Assembly: GCF_014084125.1 (NCBI RefSeq)
Contig: NZ_CP048405.1
Span: 930,001 to 994,000, forward strand
Reading direction: 5' to 3'
Length of the DNA stretch: 64,000 bases
Origin: Streptacidiphilus sp. PB12-B1b
GTDB lineage: Bacteria; Actinomycetota; Actinomycetes; Streptomycetales; Streptomycetaceae
Shown here: positions 1-10,113 of the stretch, in pieces
Layout of the letters: each line of letters starts with the position of its first letter
How positions within the stretch are numbered: position 1 is the first letter of the stretch
The notes under the pieces: model-generated
What the model was told of the DNA's origin: nothing
Seen by the model: only the letters and a program-made list of their open reading frames with translations
Databases searched by the model: none
Translations under genes and position numbers: made by a program

Positions 1-95
1 GTCCCGAACCGAACGGGATCGTCCAGAAGCATCCCGCCGCCCGCGAAGCGCGCGACCGCCGGAGGCGCCGCACCTACGGTTCTCCACGTATCCAT
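1..95 (-). CDS. Possible 5' end of a divergent gene (partial)
   Basis: An open minus-strand frame starts at ATG 95-93 (alternative in-frame ATG 107-105) and leaves the window with no stop. The first residues read MDTWRTVGAAPPAVARF and then a Gly/Asp-rich stretch. I do not recognise it. Support is only the open frame, its position divergent to the next gene, and the shared intergenic palindrome. In DNA this GC-rich, 31 open codons can arise by chance, so this is a weak call. Confidence 0.25.
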   Translation of the reverse strand, partial: MDTWRTVGAAPPAVARFAGGGMLLDDPVRFG

Positions 96-191
96 GGATC
101 GCACCATCCTTGTCCCGTGCACCAGGTGAATCCCGGTGCCGTGTTACCCAGATTGCTGGGGGTGCGGGGCGGCTGCTTCCCCACCAAGGGG

Positions 192-206
192 TACCCATGA
201 TGGGTA
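192..206. promoter_or_regulatory. Perfect inverted repeat TACCCAT-G-ATGGGTA
   Basis: Seven-base arms (192-198 and 200-206) flank a single G. The dyad lies between the possible divergent gene and the regulator that starts at 264. A perfect 15-bp dyad in intergenic DNA is typical of a dimeric repressor operator. The cognate regulator is unknown; the downstream HTH protein is the obvious candidate (inference). Confidence 0.5.
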
Positions 207-263
207 TGCTCAGAGTCAGGAGGTGAGCACAAACTGTGATGAACGGTGTTGCGGGGACATTGG

Positions 264-1595
264 ATGACTGACTACCATCCGCCGACAGCGTTACCTCAGC
301 ATGTCTTGGACCGGACCGATATGCGTGCCGCGATCACCGCGCACGATTTCGGGAAGGTCTTCTTCCTTGCCCGCAAATGGGGTCAGATCAGTTACTCGAA
401 GATCGCAGCCGAGTGCGACATCAAGCCTGAGCGAGTCGGCGCCCTGGCCAAGGGCATTGGTGCAATTACGACCTTTGAGAAGATTGCACAGATCGCCGAC
501 GCGCTACGCATCCCTGGGCATCTGCTTCAGCTTGCCCCCCGCGCCTGGGAGGTCCACAGCGGGTACCCCGCAACACCAGTACGGATCACCGCCGCTCACC
601 AAGCAGGAGATCAGAACGTGTTGCGCAGGGACTTCGTCAAGACGACCGCGATAGGGGCCGGTCTCGTTCTCGGCCTCCCGGGTCTCACCCACATCGACTC
701 CGGCTGCAGGATCGGACCAGAGTTGCCCGATCGACTGCGGGAGCGCGCTGCACGCCTGCGGCGTCTGGACGACGTCCTTGGCGGGGGTGACACCTACCGC
801 GTGTACCTGGGGGAGTATCAAGCTACCAAAGCCATGATCCGCGACGGCAGTTACACCGAGGCGACTGGCAAGGCCCTGTTGTCCGTCCTTGCCGAGCAGG
901 CCCAGCAGGCGGGTTGGGCTGCATTCGACGCGGGCCACCAAGCCGATGCTCGCGGGCTCTACGAGGAAAGCCATAAGGCTGCTGGCCAAGCGGAAGACGC
1001 CCCGCTCGCCGGCAACGCGCTCGCCTTCCTTGCCTACCAGACCATCGGGGCTGACCCGCGCAGTGCAGTCGTGACAGCGACCGAGTCATGCCATACAGCG
1101 GGTCCGGATGCGCCCGCAGGGGTACGCACCCTGCCGTACGAACGCCTTGCATGGGCTCACGCTGTCAACGGCAACGCTGCGGAGACCGAGCGGGCCCTCG
1201 GTGTCGCCGAGGCTGCTCTCGCCGAGCTGGACGGCACGCCACAGCCTGACTGGGTGTCCTGGGTGGACCACAACGAACTTCAGATCATGACCGGCCGCTG
1301 TTGGACTGAACTGCGCCGCCCCTTGCGTGCAGTGCCCGCGTTGGAGCATGTCCTTGCCGGATTCGACGACACGCATGCGCGGGACAAAGCCCTGTACTCA
1401 TGCTGGCTTGCTGATTCCTACCTCTCTGCAGGAGAGATCGAGCAGGCTGCCGCAGTCACCAGCCGCGTGCTCGACCTCTCCGCCGGAGTGGCATCTGTTC
1501 GCCCACGCGAGCGCATTGCCCCGGTCCTGCGACAACTGTCGCCGCACTGCGGGCTGCCGCACGTGGCCGAGGTGCTGGAGAAGGCACGGGCCTAA
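264..1595 (+). CDS. Helix-turn-helix/TPR transcriptional regulator with a TTA codon
   Basis: Putative cytoplasmic regulator of 443 aa. The N-terminal ~75 residues form an XRE-like helix-turn-helix region (around YSKIAAECDIKPERVGALAKG). A central segment, RRDFVKTTAIGAGLVLGL, resembles the Tat-like motif often found inside Streptomyces HTH/TPR regulators. The C-terminal ~270 residues are Ala-rich paired helices of TPR type. In-frame starts are GTG 246 and ATG 264. ATG 264 is chosen, but no good Shine-Dalgarno precedes either; the strong AGGAGG at 218-223 instead faces short leader frames. Codon 10 (291-293) is TTA, so translation should need the bldA tRNA. Codon use is less GC-biased than the neighbours, suggesting acquisition. 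Ligand and targets are unknown. Confidence 0.75.
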   Translation: MTDYHPPTALPQHVLDRTDMRAAITAHDFGKVFFLARKWGQISYSKIAAECDIKPERVGALAKGIGAITTFEKIAQIADALRIPGHLLQLAPRAWEVHSGYPATPVRITAAHQAGDQNVLRRDFVKTTAIGAGLVLGLPGLTHIDSGCRIGPELPDRLRERAARLRRLDDVLGGGDTYRVYLGEYQATKAMIRDGSYTEATGKALLSVLAEQAQQAGWAAFDAGHQADARGLYEESHKAAGQAEDAPLAGNALAFLAYQTIGADPRSAVVTATESCHTAGPDAPAGVRTLPYERLAWAHAVNGNAAETERALGVAEAALAELDGTPQPDWVSWVDHNELQIMTGRCWTELRRPLRAVPALEHVLAGFDDTHARDKALYSCWLADSYLSAGEIEQAAAVTSRVLDLSAGVASVRPRERIAPVLRQLSPHCGLPHVAEVLEKARA

Positions 1596-1599
1596 CGGA

Positions 1600-1932
1600 T
1601 CAGACCGCCGATTCCGGTTCGGTCGAGTTGCTGATCCACTCCAGGCATGCGGCCGAACCAGCGACGATCGGTACGGCGATGATCTCCGGGTTGTCCCACG
1701 GGTGATGCTCCCGCAGGTGGGCCTCGAGCGCGGCGTAGCGGTCCGCGCGTGTGGTGAGGGTCAGCCGCCACTCCTCGCCGGTGCCGAACTCGCCCAGATG
1801 CCAGAAGGCTGAGATCACGGGGCCTACGATCTGGGCTCCTGCCGCAAGCCGCCCTTCGACCGCAGACCGGGCCAGCGCCTCGGCTCCCTCACGGCTCTCC
1901 ACCGCTGTCGACACCTGCACGAAGTCAGTCAT
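1600..1932 (-). CDS. cutA: Divalent-cation tolerance protein CutA
   Basis: Small trimeric CutA1-family protein of 110 aa, linked in other organisms to copper/divalent-cation tolerance; the exact biochemical role is unsettled. Family features seen are an early beta-strand FVQVSTAV, the ARSAVEGRLAAGAQIVGPV helix-strand, and the HPWDNPEIIAVPI motif followed by a WI tail. Length is normal (about 105-115). The upstream in-frame start at 1950 would add six unconserved residues, so ATG 1932 is preferred. It converges with the upstream regulator, with only 4 bp between stops, and stands apart from the msrA operon. Confidence 0.9.
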   Translation of the reverse strand: MTDFVQVSTAVESREGAEALARSAVEGRLAAGAQIVGPVISAFWHLGEFGTGEEWRLTLTTRADRYAALEAHLREHHPWDNPEIIAVPIVAGSAACLEWISNSTEPESAV

Positions 1933-1996
1933 GCAGCCGAGCGTAGCCACGTGACCGGCCTGCTCGGCTGCACACGGCTCGCATCGGACGTCGCCG

Positions 1997-2662
1997 TCAG
2001 CCGTCGGTCGTGGCGACGCCGATGGGGCAGGACTGGCCGGTGCCGCCGAGGCCGCAGTAGCCGTCGGGGTTCTTGTCGAGGTACTGCTGGTGGTAGGGCT
2101 CGGCGGGGTAGAAGGGGCCGGCCGGGAGGATTTCGGTGGTGATGTCGCTGTAGCCGACGCGCTTCAGGACGGCCTGGAAGTCGTCGCGGGTGGCGGTGGC
2201 GGCCTTGGCCTGCTCGGGGGAGTGGGTGTAGATCGCGGAGCGGTACTGGCTGCCGCGGTCGTTGCCCTGGCGGAAGCCCTGGGTCGGGTCGTGGGCCTCC
2301 CAGAAGACCTTGAGCAGGTCCTGGTAGGAGACCAGGGCCGGGTCGTAGACCACGCGGACGGCTTCGGTGTGGCCGGTAGCGCCGCTGCACACCTCGTCAT
2401 ACGTCGGGTTGGGGGTGATGCCGCCCTGGTAGCCGACGAGGGTCGTCCACACGCCGGGGACCTGCCAGAACTTCCGCTCCGCGCCCCAGAAGCAGCCGAG
2501 GCCGAAGTCGGCGACCTCCAGATCGGCCGGGTACGGGCCCTCCAGCGGGTGGCCGAGGACGGTGTGGGCCAGCGGGACGGAGAAGGCGGGGGCGGCGCGG
2601 CCGGCGAGGGCCTCGTCGGCGGAGGGGAGGCGGTTCTTGAAGGTGTGGTTGCCGAAGATCAT
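1997..2662 (-). CDS. msrA: Peptide-methionine (S)-S-oxide reductase MsrA
   Basis: Repairs oxidised protein methionine, reducing the S-sulfoxide with thioredoxin as electron donor. The catalytic GCFWGAE motif is present with Cys57. Further family motifs are [24 protein letters not shown] and the [14 protein letters not shown] core. The C-terminal [13 protein letters not shown] carries two resolving cysteines. The 221-aa length is usual. ATG 2662 is chosen because the upstream in-frame start (2707) overlaps the preceding gene. It lies 41 bp downstream of the M48 protease gene on the same strand, a likely two-gene protein-quality operon. Confidence 0.95.
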   Translation of the reverse strand: MIFGNHTFKNRLPSADEALAGRAAPAFSVPLAHTVLGHPLEGPYPADLEVADFGLGCFWGAERKFWQVPGVWTTLVGYQGGITPNPTYDEVCSGATGHTEAVRVVYDPALVSYQDLLKVFWEAHDPTQGFRQGNDRGSQYRSAIYTHSPEQAKAATATRDDFQAVLKRVGYSDITTEILPAGPFYPAEPYHQQYLDKNPDGYCGLGGTGQSCPIGVATTDG

Positions 2663-2703
2663 GGTGAGTCCGTCCTGGTGCGGGTGCAGGGAGGCTGACC
2701 GGT

Positions 2704-4518
2704 TCAACGCTCGACGGCGGGCGGGGATTCCTGCCGCAGCAGGCGGCGCAGGAGCGCGGTGTCGTGCGGGTCGGTGACGGCGGCGTCCAGGGCCGGACCG
2801 AGGTCCGCGTCAAGGCCGGGGTCCAGGGTGAGGGCGCGGCCCCGCGTCCAGTCGACGGACCAGCGCGCCCTGCCCTGCCGGACCAGCGCGGCGAGGGCCA
2901 GGGCGTGCAGGCCCTCGGCGGCGGTGGCCAGATTCAGCGAGCGGCCGACGGCGATGGGGACGGTACGCGCCGGGCCGGTGCGCGGGATCCAGTCGGCCAG
3001 CTCCGCCCAGCGGCCGTCGTCGATGGCGTCCAGGACGGTCGGCAGCTCGGCCGGTCGGTGGCGCAGCACGGTGGTGAGGGAGGTCCGCAGGCCGCTCGCG
3101 GCGGCGTCCAGCTCGGCCTGCCCGGCGAGGGCGGCCAGCTCGTCCCAGGGCAGTTGTCGCCGCTCGCGGACGCCGGGCAGGGCCGCGACCACCAGCGTCC
3201 AGGTCCGGTCGGGGTCCGTGAGCAGAGCCTCGGCGGAGGCGAAGCCGGGGGCCGGGGCCGGGGCGGAGGCTGGGACAGGGCCGGGGGCGGGCGCCGGAGA
3301 TGAAGCCGGGAGGGTCTCGGGCGCCGGGGCGGGGTCGTCGTCCGTGGGCGGGACGGCGCCGGGGGCAGTGTCGCGGGTCGGCGTCGGGTTGGGGTCGGGA
3401 GCCGGGGCCGGGACGGTGTCCGGAGCCGGGGTTGCGGGAGGCTGGACGTTGTCGGGGAGGCGGGTGAGGGCGGTGATGCGGTGGTCGGTGGGCGGGTGGG
3501 GGTCGTGGGCGCCGATGCGTTCGCGGGGCGGGGTGCTCTCCAGGGCGGCCAGGGACCGGCGGCCGTCGGGGCTGCGCAGCTGGTCGCGGAAGGCCGGGAC
3601 GACCTGATCGGCGGGCGGGCAGGCGCCCTCGTCCCAGGCCAGCCGCAGGTAGGTGTCCTGGTAGGCGCGGTACGCATGGTCCAGGGCGCGGTTGCGGCGG
3701 AGCGCGGCGATGGCGGTGTCGCGGCCCGCGAAGCCCGCGGCGATCCGGTCGGCGGCGAACTCCTGGCGCCGGGCGTCGGCCTCGGTCGCGCGCAGGCAGA
3801 GCCGGGCGTAGCCGGCGTAGCTGCGACCGAACCAGCGCTTGGGCCCGGCGCCGGGCCCGAGGCTGAGGTTGAGGCCGCTCAGGCTGAAGTCCAGCGCCGA
3901 GCCGGACGGCGGCTCGGCCAGGAGGCCGGACCGGCGGCCTGCGTCCGGGGAGCTGTCGGGCTGGTGGCGCCGCAGCACCTGCCGCAGGGTGGCGCGGTTG
4001 CGCTGGAGCAGGCCGGGCAGCGGGGTGTCCTGGCGGCTGCCGTGGCCGAGCTCGTGCGCGAGCAGCGCGCCCAGCTGCTGCTCGGTGAGGCCGACCAGCT
4101 GCGGGACACCGATGCGCGCCCGGCGCGCGCCGGGAACCAGGCCGAGCAGCCAGGAGCTCTGCCGGACGGCCACCCCGCTCCCGGCGGTCAGCCACAGCGC
4201 GTGCGGCGCGCGGACGTCCGCCGCGCGGGCGGCCTGCTCGACCAGCTGCCACAGCCGCGGCTGCTCCTGGCGGGAGACGCGCAGGCCCTCGGGACGCCGC
4301 CGGTTGCCGCCGCGCACCGCGTACAGGCCGTAGAGCAGCGGGAACGCGACGACCGCGCCGATGGCCCAGGCTTCGGCGGTGGTGAGCGCGCTGTGCGGAT
4401 GCCGCCCGGTGGTGACCGCCAGCACCAGCGCGAGGATGCCCGCGAGCAGCCCGACGGTCAGCAGGTAGAAGCCGAGGGGCAGGGCCAGGGTCCGCAGGGC
4501 GCGGAGGATCGTACGCAT
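2704..4518 (-). CDS. Membrane-anchored M48 (HtpX-like) zinc metallopeptidase
   Basis: Predicted integral-membrane protease of 604 aa. Two hydrophobic helices at about residues 10-37 and 50-70 precede the peptidase domain. The zinc motif HELGH falls at residues 155-159 ([13 protein letters not shown]). Between roughly residues 350 and 450 is a long Pro/Ala-rich, low-complexity linker, and then a helical C-terminal domain of unknown function. HtpX homologues are usually about 290 aa, so the linker and C-terminal part are a large addition. ATG 4518 places the first membrane helix normally. Probably co-transcribed with msrA; substrates unknown. Confidence 0.8.
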   Translation of the reverse strand: MRTILRALRTLALPLGFYLLTVGLLAGILALVLAVTTGRHPHSALTTAEAWAIGAVVAFPLLYGLYAVRGGNRRRPEGLRVSRQEQPRLWQLVEQAARAADVRAPHALWLTAGSGVAVRQSSWLLGLVPGARRARIGVPQLVGLTEQQLGALLAHELGHGSRQDTPLPGLLQRNRATLRQVLRRHQPDSSPDAGRRSGLLAEPPSGSALDFSLSGLNLSLGPGAGPKRWFGRSYAGYARLCLRATEADARRQEFAADRIAAGFAGRDTAIAALRRNRALDHAYRAYQDTYLRLAWDEGACPPADQVVPAFRDQLRSPDGRRSLAALESTPPRERIGAHDPHPPTDHRITALTRLPDNVQPPATPAPDTVPAPAPDPNPTPTRDTAPGAVPPTDDDPAPAPETLPASSPAPAPGPVPASAPAPAPGFASAEALLTDPDRTWTLVVAALPGVRERRQLPWDELAALAGQAELDAAASGLRTSLTTVLRHRPAELPTVLDAIDDGRWAELADWIPRTGPARTVPIAVGRSLNLATAAEGLHALALAALVRQGRARWSVDWTRGRALTLDPGLDADLGPALDAAVTDPHDTALLRRLLRQESPPAVER

Positions 4519-4548
4519 GTGGGGGCGGCGCTCTCTGCCGGGAGGCAT

Positions 4549-4812
4549 GGTGCGGGCGGTCGGATCGGGGAGCAGGGGGGGCGGTCGGATCGGGAGCGGG
4601 CGGCGGCTGGATCGCGGAGCGGGGGAGCGGGGGGCGGCGCGGGGGCGGGCGTGTGAAGACTACTTTCCTCGGACGCCCCCTTGGCGCTCCGGGCGCTCCG
4701 GGCGCTCCGGGCGCTCGCGGCGGGGGCGCGGGGCGCGCGGGGCTGACGTGCGCACACGTGGCCGCGGTGCTTCATCGCGGTGGGTGTGCCCTGCCGACTA
4801 CCCTCGGGTTTC
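4549..4812. other. Intergenic region with a 9-bp tandem repeat
   Basis: No gene is seen between the divergent protease and metB. At 4683-4717 the unit GGCGCTCCG occurs three times in perfect tandem, followed by a partial fourth copy. Promoters of both divergent genes should lie here, but none is clear. metB lacks an obvious ribosome-binding site, so it may have a leaderless or very short-leader transcript. Confidence 0.5.
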
Positions 4813-5967
4813 ATGAGCAGCAGTGAGCAGCATTACGCCTTCGAGACCCTTGCCATCCATGCGGGCCAGGAGGCCGACCCGCAGACCGGTGCCGTGGTCA
4901 CCCCCATCTACCAGGTCTCGACCTACAAGCAGGACGGCGTCGGCGGCCTGCGCGGCGGTTACGAGTACAGCCGTTCCGCGAACCCGACGCGTACCGCACT
5001 GGAGCAGAACCTCGCCGCCCTGGACGGCGGACGCCGGGGCCTGGCGTTCGCCTCGGGCCTCGCGGCCGAGGACTGCCTGCTGAGGACGGTCACCAAGCCG
5101 GGCGACCACATCGTCATCCCGAACGACGCGTACGGCGGCACCTTCCGGCTGTTCGCCAAGGTGCTGACGCGCTGGGGTGTCGAGTGGTCCGTGGCGAACA
5201 CGCACGACCCCGAGTCGGTCCGCGCGCAGGTGAGACCCAACACCAAGGTCATCTGGGTGGAGACGCCGAGCAACCCGCTGCTCGGCATCACCGATGTGTC
5301 CGCGGTGGCCCACATCGCGCACGAGTCCGGCGCGCTGCTGGTCGTCGACAACACCTTCGCCAGCCCCTACCTGCAGCAGCCGCTGGCCCTGGGCGCGGAC
5401 GTCGTCGTCTACTCGACCACCAAGTACATGGGCGGACACTCGGACGTCGTCGGCGGCGCGCTGGTGGCGGGGGACGTGACGCTGGGCGATGAGCTGGCGT
5501 ACCACCAGAACGCGATGGGTGCGGTGGCCGGCCCCTTCGACGCGTGGCTGGTGATGCGCGGCATCAAGACCCTGGGCGTGCGGATGGACCGGCACAGCGA
5601 GAACGCGGCCCGGGTCGCCGACTTCCTGGCCGGGCACGCCAAGGTCTCCGAGGTGCTGTACCCGGGGCTGCCCTCGCACGCGGGCCACGAGATCGCGGCG
5701 AAGCAGATGAAGGCGTTCGGCGGGATGGTCTCGTTCCGGCACAAGGACGGCGAGGAGGCGGCGGTCCAGGTCTGCAACCGCGCTGAACTCTTCACGCTGG
5801 GCGAGTCGTTGGGCGGTGTGGAGTCGCTGATCGAGCACCCGGGGCGGATGACGCACGCCTCGGTGGCCGGTTCGCCGCTGGAGGTCCCGGCCGATCTGGT
5901 CCGGCTCTCGGTCGGCATCGAGTCGGTCGGCGACCTGCTCGCCGACCTCGCCCAAGCGCTGGGCTGA
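4813..5967 (+). CDS. metB: Cystathionine gamma-synthase/lyase (PLP, Cys/Met metabolism)
   Basis: PLP enzyme of the Cys/Met-metabolism family, 384 aa. It joins O-acylhomoserine with cysteine, or cleaves cystathionine; sequence alone does not settle the direction. Seen are the YEYSRSANPTRTALE substrate loop, the PLP-aspartate region VVDNTFASPYLQQPL, the Schiff-base lysine in STTKYMGGHSD, and the C-terminal LGESLGGVESLIEHPG and MTHASV motifs. ATG 4813 gives the usual family start (FETLAIHAGQ); an upstream in-frame start at 4780 adds 11 unconserved residues. It ends against the convergent marR gene at a strong shared hairpin. Confidence 0.9.
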   Translation: MSSSEQHYAFETLAIHAGQEADPQTGAVVTPIYQVSTYKQDGVGGLRGGYEYSRSANPTRTALEQNLAALDGGRRGLAFASGLAAEDCLLRTVTKPGDHIVIPNDAYGGTFRLFAKVLTRWGVEWSVANTHDPESVRAQVRPNTKVIWVETPSNPLLGITDVSAVAHIAHESGALLVVDNTFASPYLQQPLALGADVVVYSTTKYMGGHSDVVGGALVAGDVTLGDELAYHQNAMGAVAGPFDAWLVMRGIKTLGVRMDRHSENAARVADFLAGHAKVSEVLYPGLPSHAGHEIAAKQMKAFGGMVSFRHKDGEEAAVQVCNRAELFTLGESLGGVESLIEHPGRMTHASVAGSPLEVPADLVRLSVGIESVGDLLADLAQALG

Positions 5968-5994
5968 CCGACCTGGAACCGATTGACAAAGGGA

Positions 5995-6033
5995 GTTGAC
6001 CGATCGTCAGATCAGAGCTGACGGTCGGTCAAC
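5995..6033. terminator. Bidirectional terminator between metB and marR
   Basis: 16-bp arms (5995-6010 and 6018-6033) pair with one mismatch or wobble around a 7-nt loop. The dyad sits between two convergent genes and contains the stop codon of the marR gene in its right arm, so both transcripts can end on it. Confidence 0.8.
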
Positions 6034-6586
6034 CCTCAAGGCCGATGGCCGGGTTGAAGTCGCGCATGGACGCGTTGAAGCGGGTGAGCAGGGCACAGAA
6101 CTGCTCCCGGTCCGCCTGCGGCCAGGTCGAGACCAGCTCCCGCATCAGCGCCTGCCGCGACGCCCGCACCTCGTGCAGCCGCTGCAGCCCGCCCGGGGAG
6201 AGCTCCAGCAGCACCGCCCGGCCGTCGTTGGGGTTGGGCACCCGGTCCACCAGGGCGCTCTCGACCAGCGGCGCGACCTGCCGGGTCACCGTGGACGAGT
6301 CGATGCCCATGGCCTGCGCCAGCGCTTTCACGCCCACCGGGCCTTCCCGCTCCAGACGGTTCAGCAGCAGGTAGGCGGCCCGGTCCATGGAGTTGTGCTG
6401 CTCGCCGATCCCGCCCATGCGCACCCGCTCGGCCCGCCGGGCGAACAGCGCGACCTGGTACTGCATCGCCTCGTACAGCTCCTCGTCCGACGGCGACGAG
6501 GATGCCGAGGACGGTGAGGATGCCGAGGGTTCGGACACGGGTCGAATTGCCTGCTCGGAGGGATGGCCGCTGTCGTCTGTGTTCAT
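6029..6586 (-). CDS. MarR-family transcriptional regulator
   Basis: Winged-helix repressor-type protein of 185 aa. The N-terminal ~40 residues are Ser/Pro/Glu-rich and probably disordered. The winged helix follows: MDRAAYLLLNRLEREGP, then LAQAMGIDSSTVTRQVAPL as the recognition helix, then DGRAVLLELS as the wing. ATG 6586 has a GGAAGAAAG ribosome-binding site about 14 nt upstream. It diverges from ilvA with a 68-bp shared promoter region, so control of ilvA and itself is plausible (inference). Ligand unknown. Confidence 0.88.
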   Translation of the reverse strand: MNTDDSGHPSEQAIRPVSEPSASSPSSASSSPSDEELYEAMQYQVALFARRAERVRMGGIGEQHNSMDRAAYLLLNRLEREGPVGVKALAQAMGIDSSTVTRQVAPLVESALVDRVPNPNDGRAVLLELSPGGLQRLHEVRASRQALMRELVSTWPQADREQFCALLTRFNASMRDFNPAIGLEG

Positions 6587-6654
6587 GGTCGTTGCGATCT
6601 TTCTTCCGGCTGAACTCCTCCGAGGGTATCCACACAAAGGCCTAGGCTGAACCC

Positions 6655-7872
<1,218 letters not shown>

Positions 7873-8057
7873 TCCCGGCACCGGCACGGCCACCGCCACG
7901 GCCTCCGCCTCCGCCTCCGCCTCCGAAGCAGCGAACCGGCTGCGGCTGCGGCTGCGGGCGTGGGCCCGGTGGTTGCCGGGTCGCGGTCCGGCCACGGCAC
8001 GGCCAGGCTGGAGTACCACCGGGCGATCAGCACACCCACCTCCAGGGAGATCCGCAG
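7873..8057. repeat. Intergenic region with hexamer microsatellites
   Basis: No gene is supported. It contains (GCCTCC)x4 at 7901-7924 and (GGCTGC)x3 at 7938-7955, both of the type that slips during replication. The ribosome-binding site of the next gene (GGGAGA near 8046) closes the region. Confidence 0.6.
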
Positions 8058-9119
8058 ATGGCTGCAGCAGCCATATCCGCCGAGGGACTGGTGAAGACCT
8101 TCGGCGACGTACGCGCCCTCGACGGCGTCAGCCTCGACGTCCCCGAGGGCACCGTCCTCGGCCTGCTCGGGCCCAACGGCGCGGGCAAGACCACCACCGT
8201 CCGGGTCCTCACCACGCTGCTGCGACCCGACTCCGGGCGCGCGGTCGTGGCCGGGGTGGACGTCCTGAAGAATCCGCACCAGGTCCGCAGCCTGATCGGG
8301 CTGTCCGGTCAGTACGCCGCCGTGGACGAGTACCTCACCGGCCGCGAGAACCTGCAGATGGTCGGCGAGCTGTACCAGATGAGCGCCCGCGACGCGAAGG
8401 CCCGCGCGCTGGAGCTGCTGGAGTGGTTCAACCTCTCCGAGGCCGCCAACCGCACCGCGAAGACGTACTCCGGCGGCATGCGCCGCCGCCTCGACCTGGC
8501 CGCCGCGCTGGTCGTCCGGCCCCCGGTGATGTTCCTGGACGAGCCCACCACCGGGCTCGACCCGCGCAACCGGATGGCGCTGTGGGAGGTCATCGAGACG
8601 CTGGTGGCGCAGGGCACCACGCTGCTGCTCACCACCCAGTACCTGGAGGAGGCCGACCGGCTCGCCCATGACATCGCCGTGGTCGACCACGGCAGGGTCA
8701 TCGCCCGGGGCACCGCCGACCAGCTGAAGGCGCAGATCGGCGGCGAGCGGGTGGAGGTCGTCGTCCAGGACCAGCGCGACCTCGGCGAGGCCGTCGCCGC
8801 GCTCACCCCGTACGCCAAGGGCGAGCCGACGGTCGAGCAGCACACCCGCAGGATCACCGTCCCGGTCAGCGGCGGCGCCCGGGTGCTCGCCGACGTGATC
8901 CGCGAGCTGGACGCCCGCGACATCGTCATCCACGACATCGGCCTGCGCCGCCCCACCCTGGACGACGTCTTCCTCGCCCTGACCGGCCACGCCACCATGG
9001 GCGACGACGACGAGAACAGCCCGGCCACCGAAGCGACCGGCCGCGACGAGGGCGCCGTCCGCGATGACCGGGACGCCACCGAGGCCCTGGACGACCCGAA
9101 GGCGAGGGACCTGCGATGA
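8058..9119 (+). CDS. DrrA-type ABC transporter ATPase
   Basis: Cytoplasmic ATPase of an ABC exporter of the daunorubicin-resistance (DrrA) type, 353 aa. Walker A GPNGAGKTT is at residues 38-46. The ABC signature SGGMRRRLDLA, Walker B VMFLDEPTTGLDP and the switch region LLTTQYLEEADRLA follow. The C-terminal ~100 residues match the DrrA regulatory domain and end in a long acidic tail rich in Asp/Glu. It overlaps the permease gene by 4 bp (ATGA), so the two are translationally coupled. Substrate cannot be inferred. Confidence 0.92.
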   Translation: MAAAAISAEGLVKTFGDVRALDGVSLDVPEGTVLGLLGPNGAGKTTTVRVLTTLLRPDSGRAVVAGVDVLKNPHQVRSLIGLSGQYAAVDEYLTGRENLQMVGELYQMSARDAKARALELLEWFNLSEAANRTAKTYSGGMRRRLDLAAALVVRPPVMFLDEPTTGLDPRNRMALWEVIETLVAQGTTLLLTTQYLEEADRLAHDIAVVDHGRVIARGTADQLKAQIGGERVEVVVQDQRDLGEAVAALTPYAKGEPTVEQHTRRITVPVSGGARVLADVIRELDARDIVIHDIGLRRPTLDDVFLALTGHATMGDDDENSPATEATGRDEGAVRDDRDATEALDDPKARDLR

Positions 9120-9970
9120 CAGCGACCACCGGGGCGATCGGCGCCGCCGTTCCCACCCAGCACACCGGCGCCCTGCAGAGCCTGCGCGACTCCTGGGTCG
9201 TCGCCAAGCGCAACCTGCGCCGGATGACCAGGATCCCCGAGATCGTGGTCTTCGGCATGATGCAGCCGGTCATGTTCGTGCTGCTGTTCACGTACGTCAT
9301 GGGCGGAGCGATCAAGGTCCCCGGGGACAGCGACCCCAACGCCTACAAGCAGTACCTGATGGCCGGGATCTTCGCGCAGACGGTCACCTTCGCCGTCGCC
9401 GGGGCCTCGGCCGGTATCGCCGAGGACATGACCAAGGGCCTGGTGGACCGCTTCCGGTCGCTGCCGATGGCCCGCTCGGCGGTGCTGGTCGGCCGGACCA
9501 TGGCCGACCTGGTGCAGACCGCGCTGACGCTGGTGGTGCTGGCGCTGGTGGCGTTCATCATCGGCTGGCGCATCCACAAGAGCGTGCTCGAGGCGTTCTG
9601 CGGCTTCCTGCTGCTGCTCCTGCTCGGCTACGCCTTCTCCTGGATCGGCGCGCTGATCGGGCTGTCCGTGCGCAGCCCGGAGGCGGCGACCTCGGCCGGG
9701 CTGGTCTGGCTGTTCCCGCTGACGTTCCTGTCCAACGCGTTCGTGCCGGTCAGCACCATGCCGGGCTGGCTGCAGGCGGTCGCCTACTGGAACCCGTTCA
9801 GCGCCACGGTGCAGGCGGTCCGCGACCTGTTCGGCAACCTGCCGCCCGGTCCCGGTCCCACGGAGTGGCCGATGAAGCACGCGATCGGCGTCTCCATCGG
9901 CTGGTCGCTGCTGATCCTGGCGCTGTTCTCCTGGCTCTCCGTCCGCAAGTACCGCTCTGCGGTCGGCTGA
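9116..9970 (+). CDS. DrrB-type ABC-2 permease
   Basis: Membrane partner of the preceding ATPase, 284 aa. About six hydrophobic segments are visible, starting with IVVFGMMQPVMFVLLFTYVM, then the Gly/Ala-rich AVAGASAGIAEDM region, and the ABC-2 motif DRFRSLPMARSAVLVGR. The C-terminal part carries the family sequence LTFLSNAFVPVSTMPGWLQ followed by NPFSATVQAVR. Start overlaps the ATPase stop. A two-gene exporter operon with no adjacent biosynthetic genes, so its cargo is unknown. Confidence 0.92.
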   Translation: MTATTGAIGAAVPTQHTGALQSLRDSWVVAKRNLRRMTRIPEIVVFGMMQPVMFVLLFTYVMGGAIKVPGDSDPNAYKQYLMAGIFAQTVTFAVAGASAGIAEDMTKGLVDRFRSLPMARSAVLVGRTMADLVQTALTLVVLALVAFIIGWRIHKSVLEAFCGFLLLLLLGYAFSWIGALIGLSVRSPEAATSAGLVWLFPLTFLSNAFVPVSTMPGWLQAVAYWNPFSATVQAVRDLFGNLPPGPGPTEWPMKHAIGVSIGWSLLILALFSWLSVRKYRSAVG

Positions 9971-10113
9971 CCCCCCCGCCCGGCCGCGTCCGGGGGCCGG
10001 TCGTACCGAACGGCTGCGGGTGCGCACGTCGTCGGCGGGCGCTCCGCCGAACGGGTGGCCGCGACCGTCCGGCGGCGTGGCAGGGCCCCGACACTGCCCC
10101 GGGCGGTCGCAGA
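9971..10113 (+). terminator. GC-rich hairpin after the ABC operon (probable terminator)
   Basis: Immediately after the permease stop, a C-rich tract followed by GGCCGCGTCC and a G-rich tract (about 9972-10003) can fold into an imperfect GC stem. No U-run follows, as is usual in Streptomyces. No gene is seen in the rest of this 143-bp gap. Confidence 0.4.

Noticed and set aside
3240-3470. Direct repeats of GCCGGGGCCGGGG type inside the M48 protease gene
   Set aside because: They encode the Pro/Ala linker of the protein; no independent element is needed.
4683-4717. CRISPR-like short repeats
   Set aside because: Perfect 9-bp head-to-tail units without spacers; a simple tandem repeat. No CRISPR array or cas gene is seen in the window.
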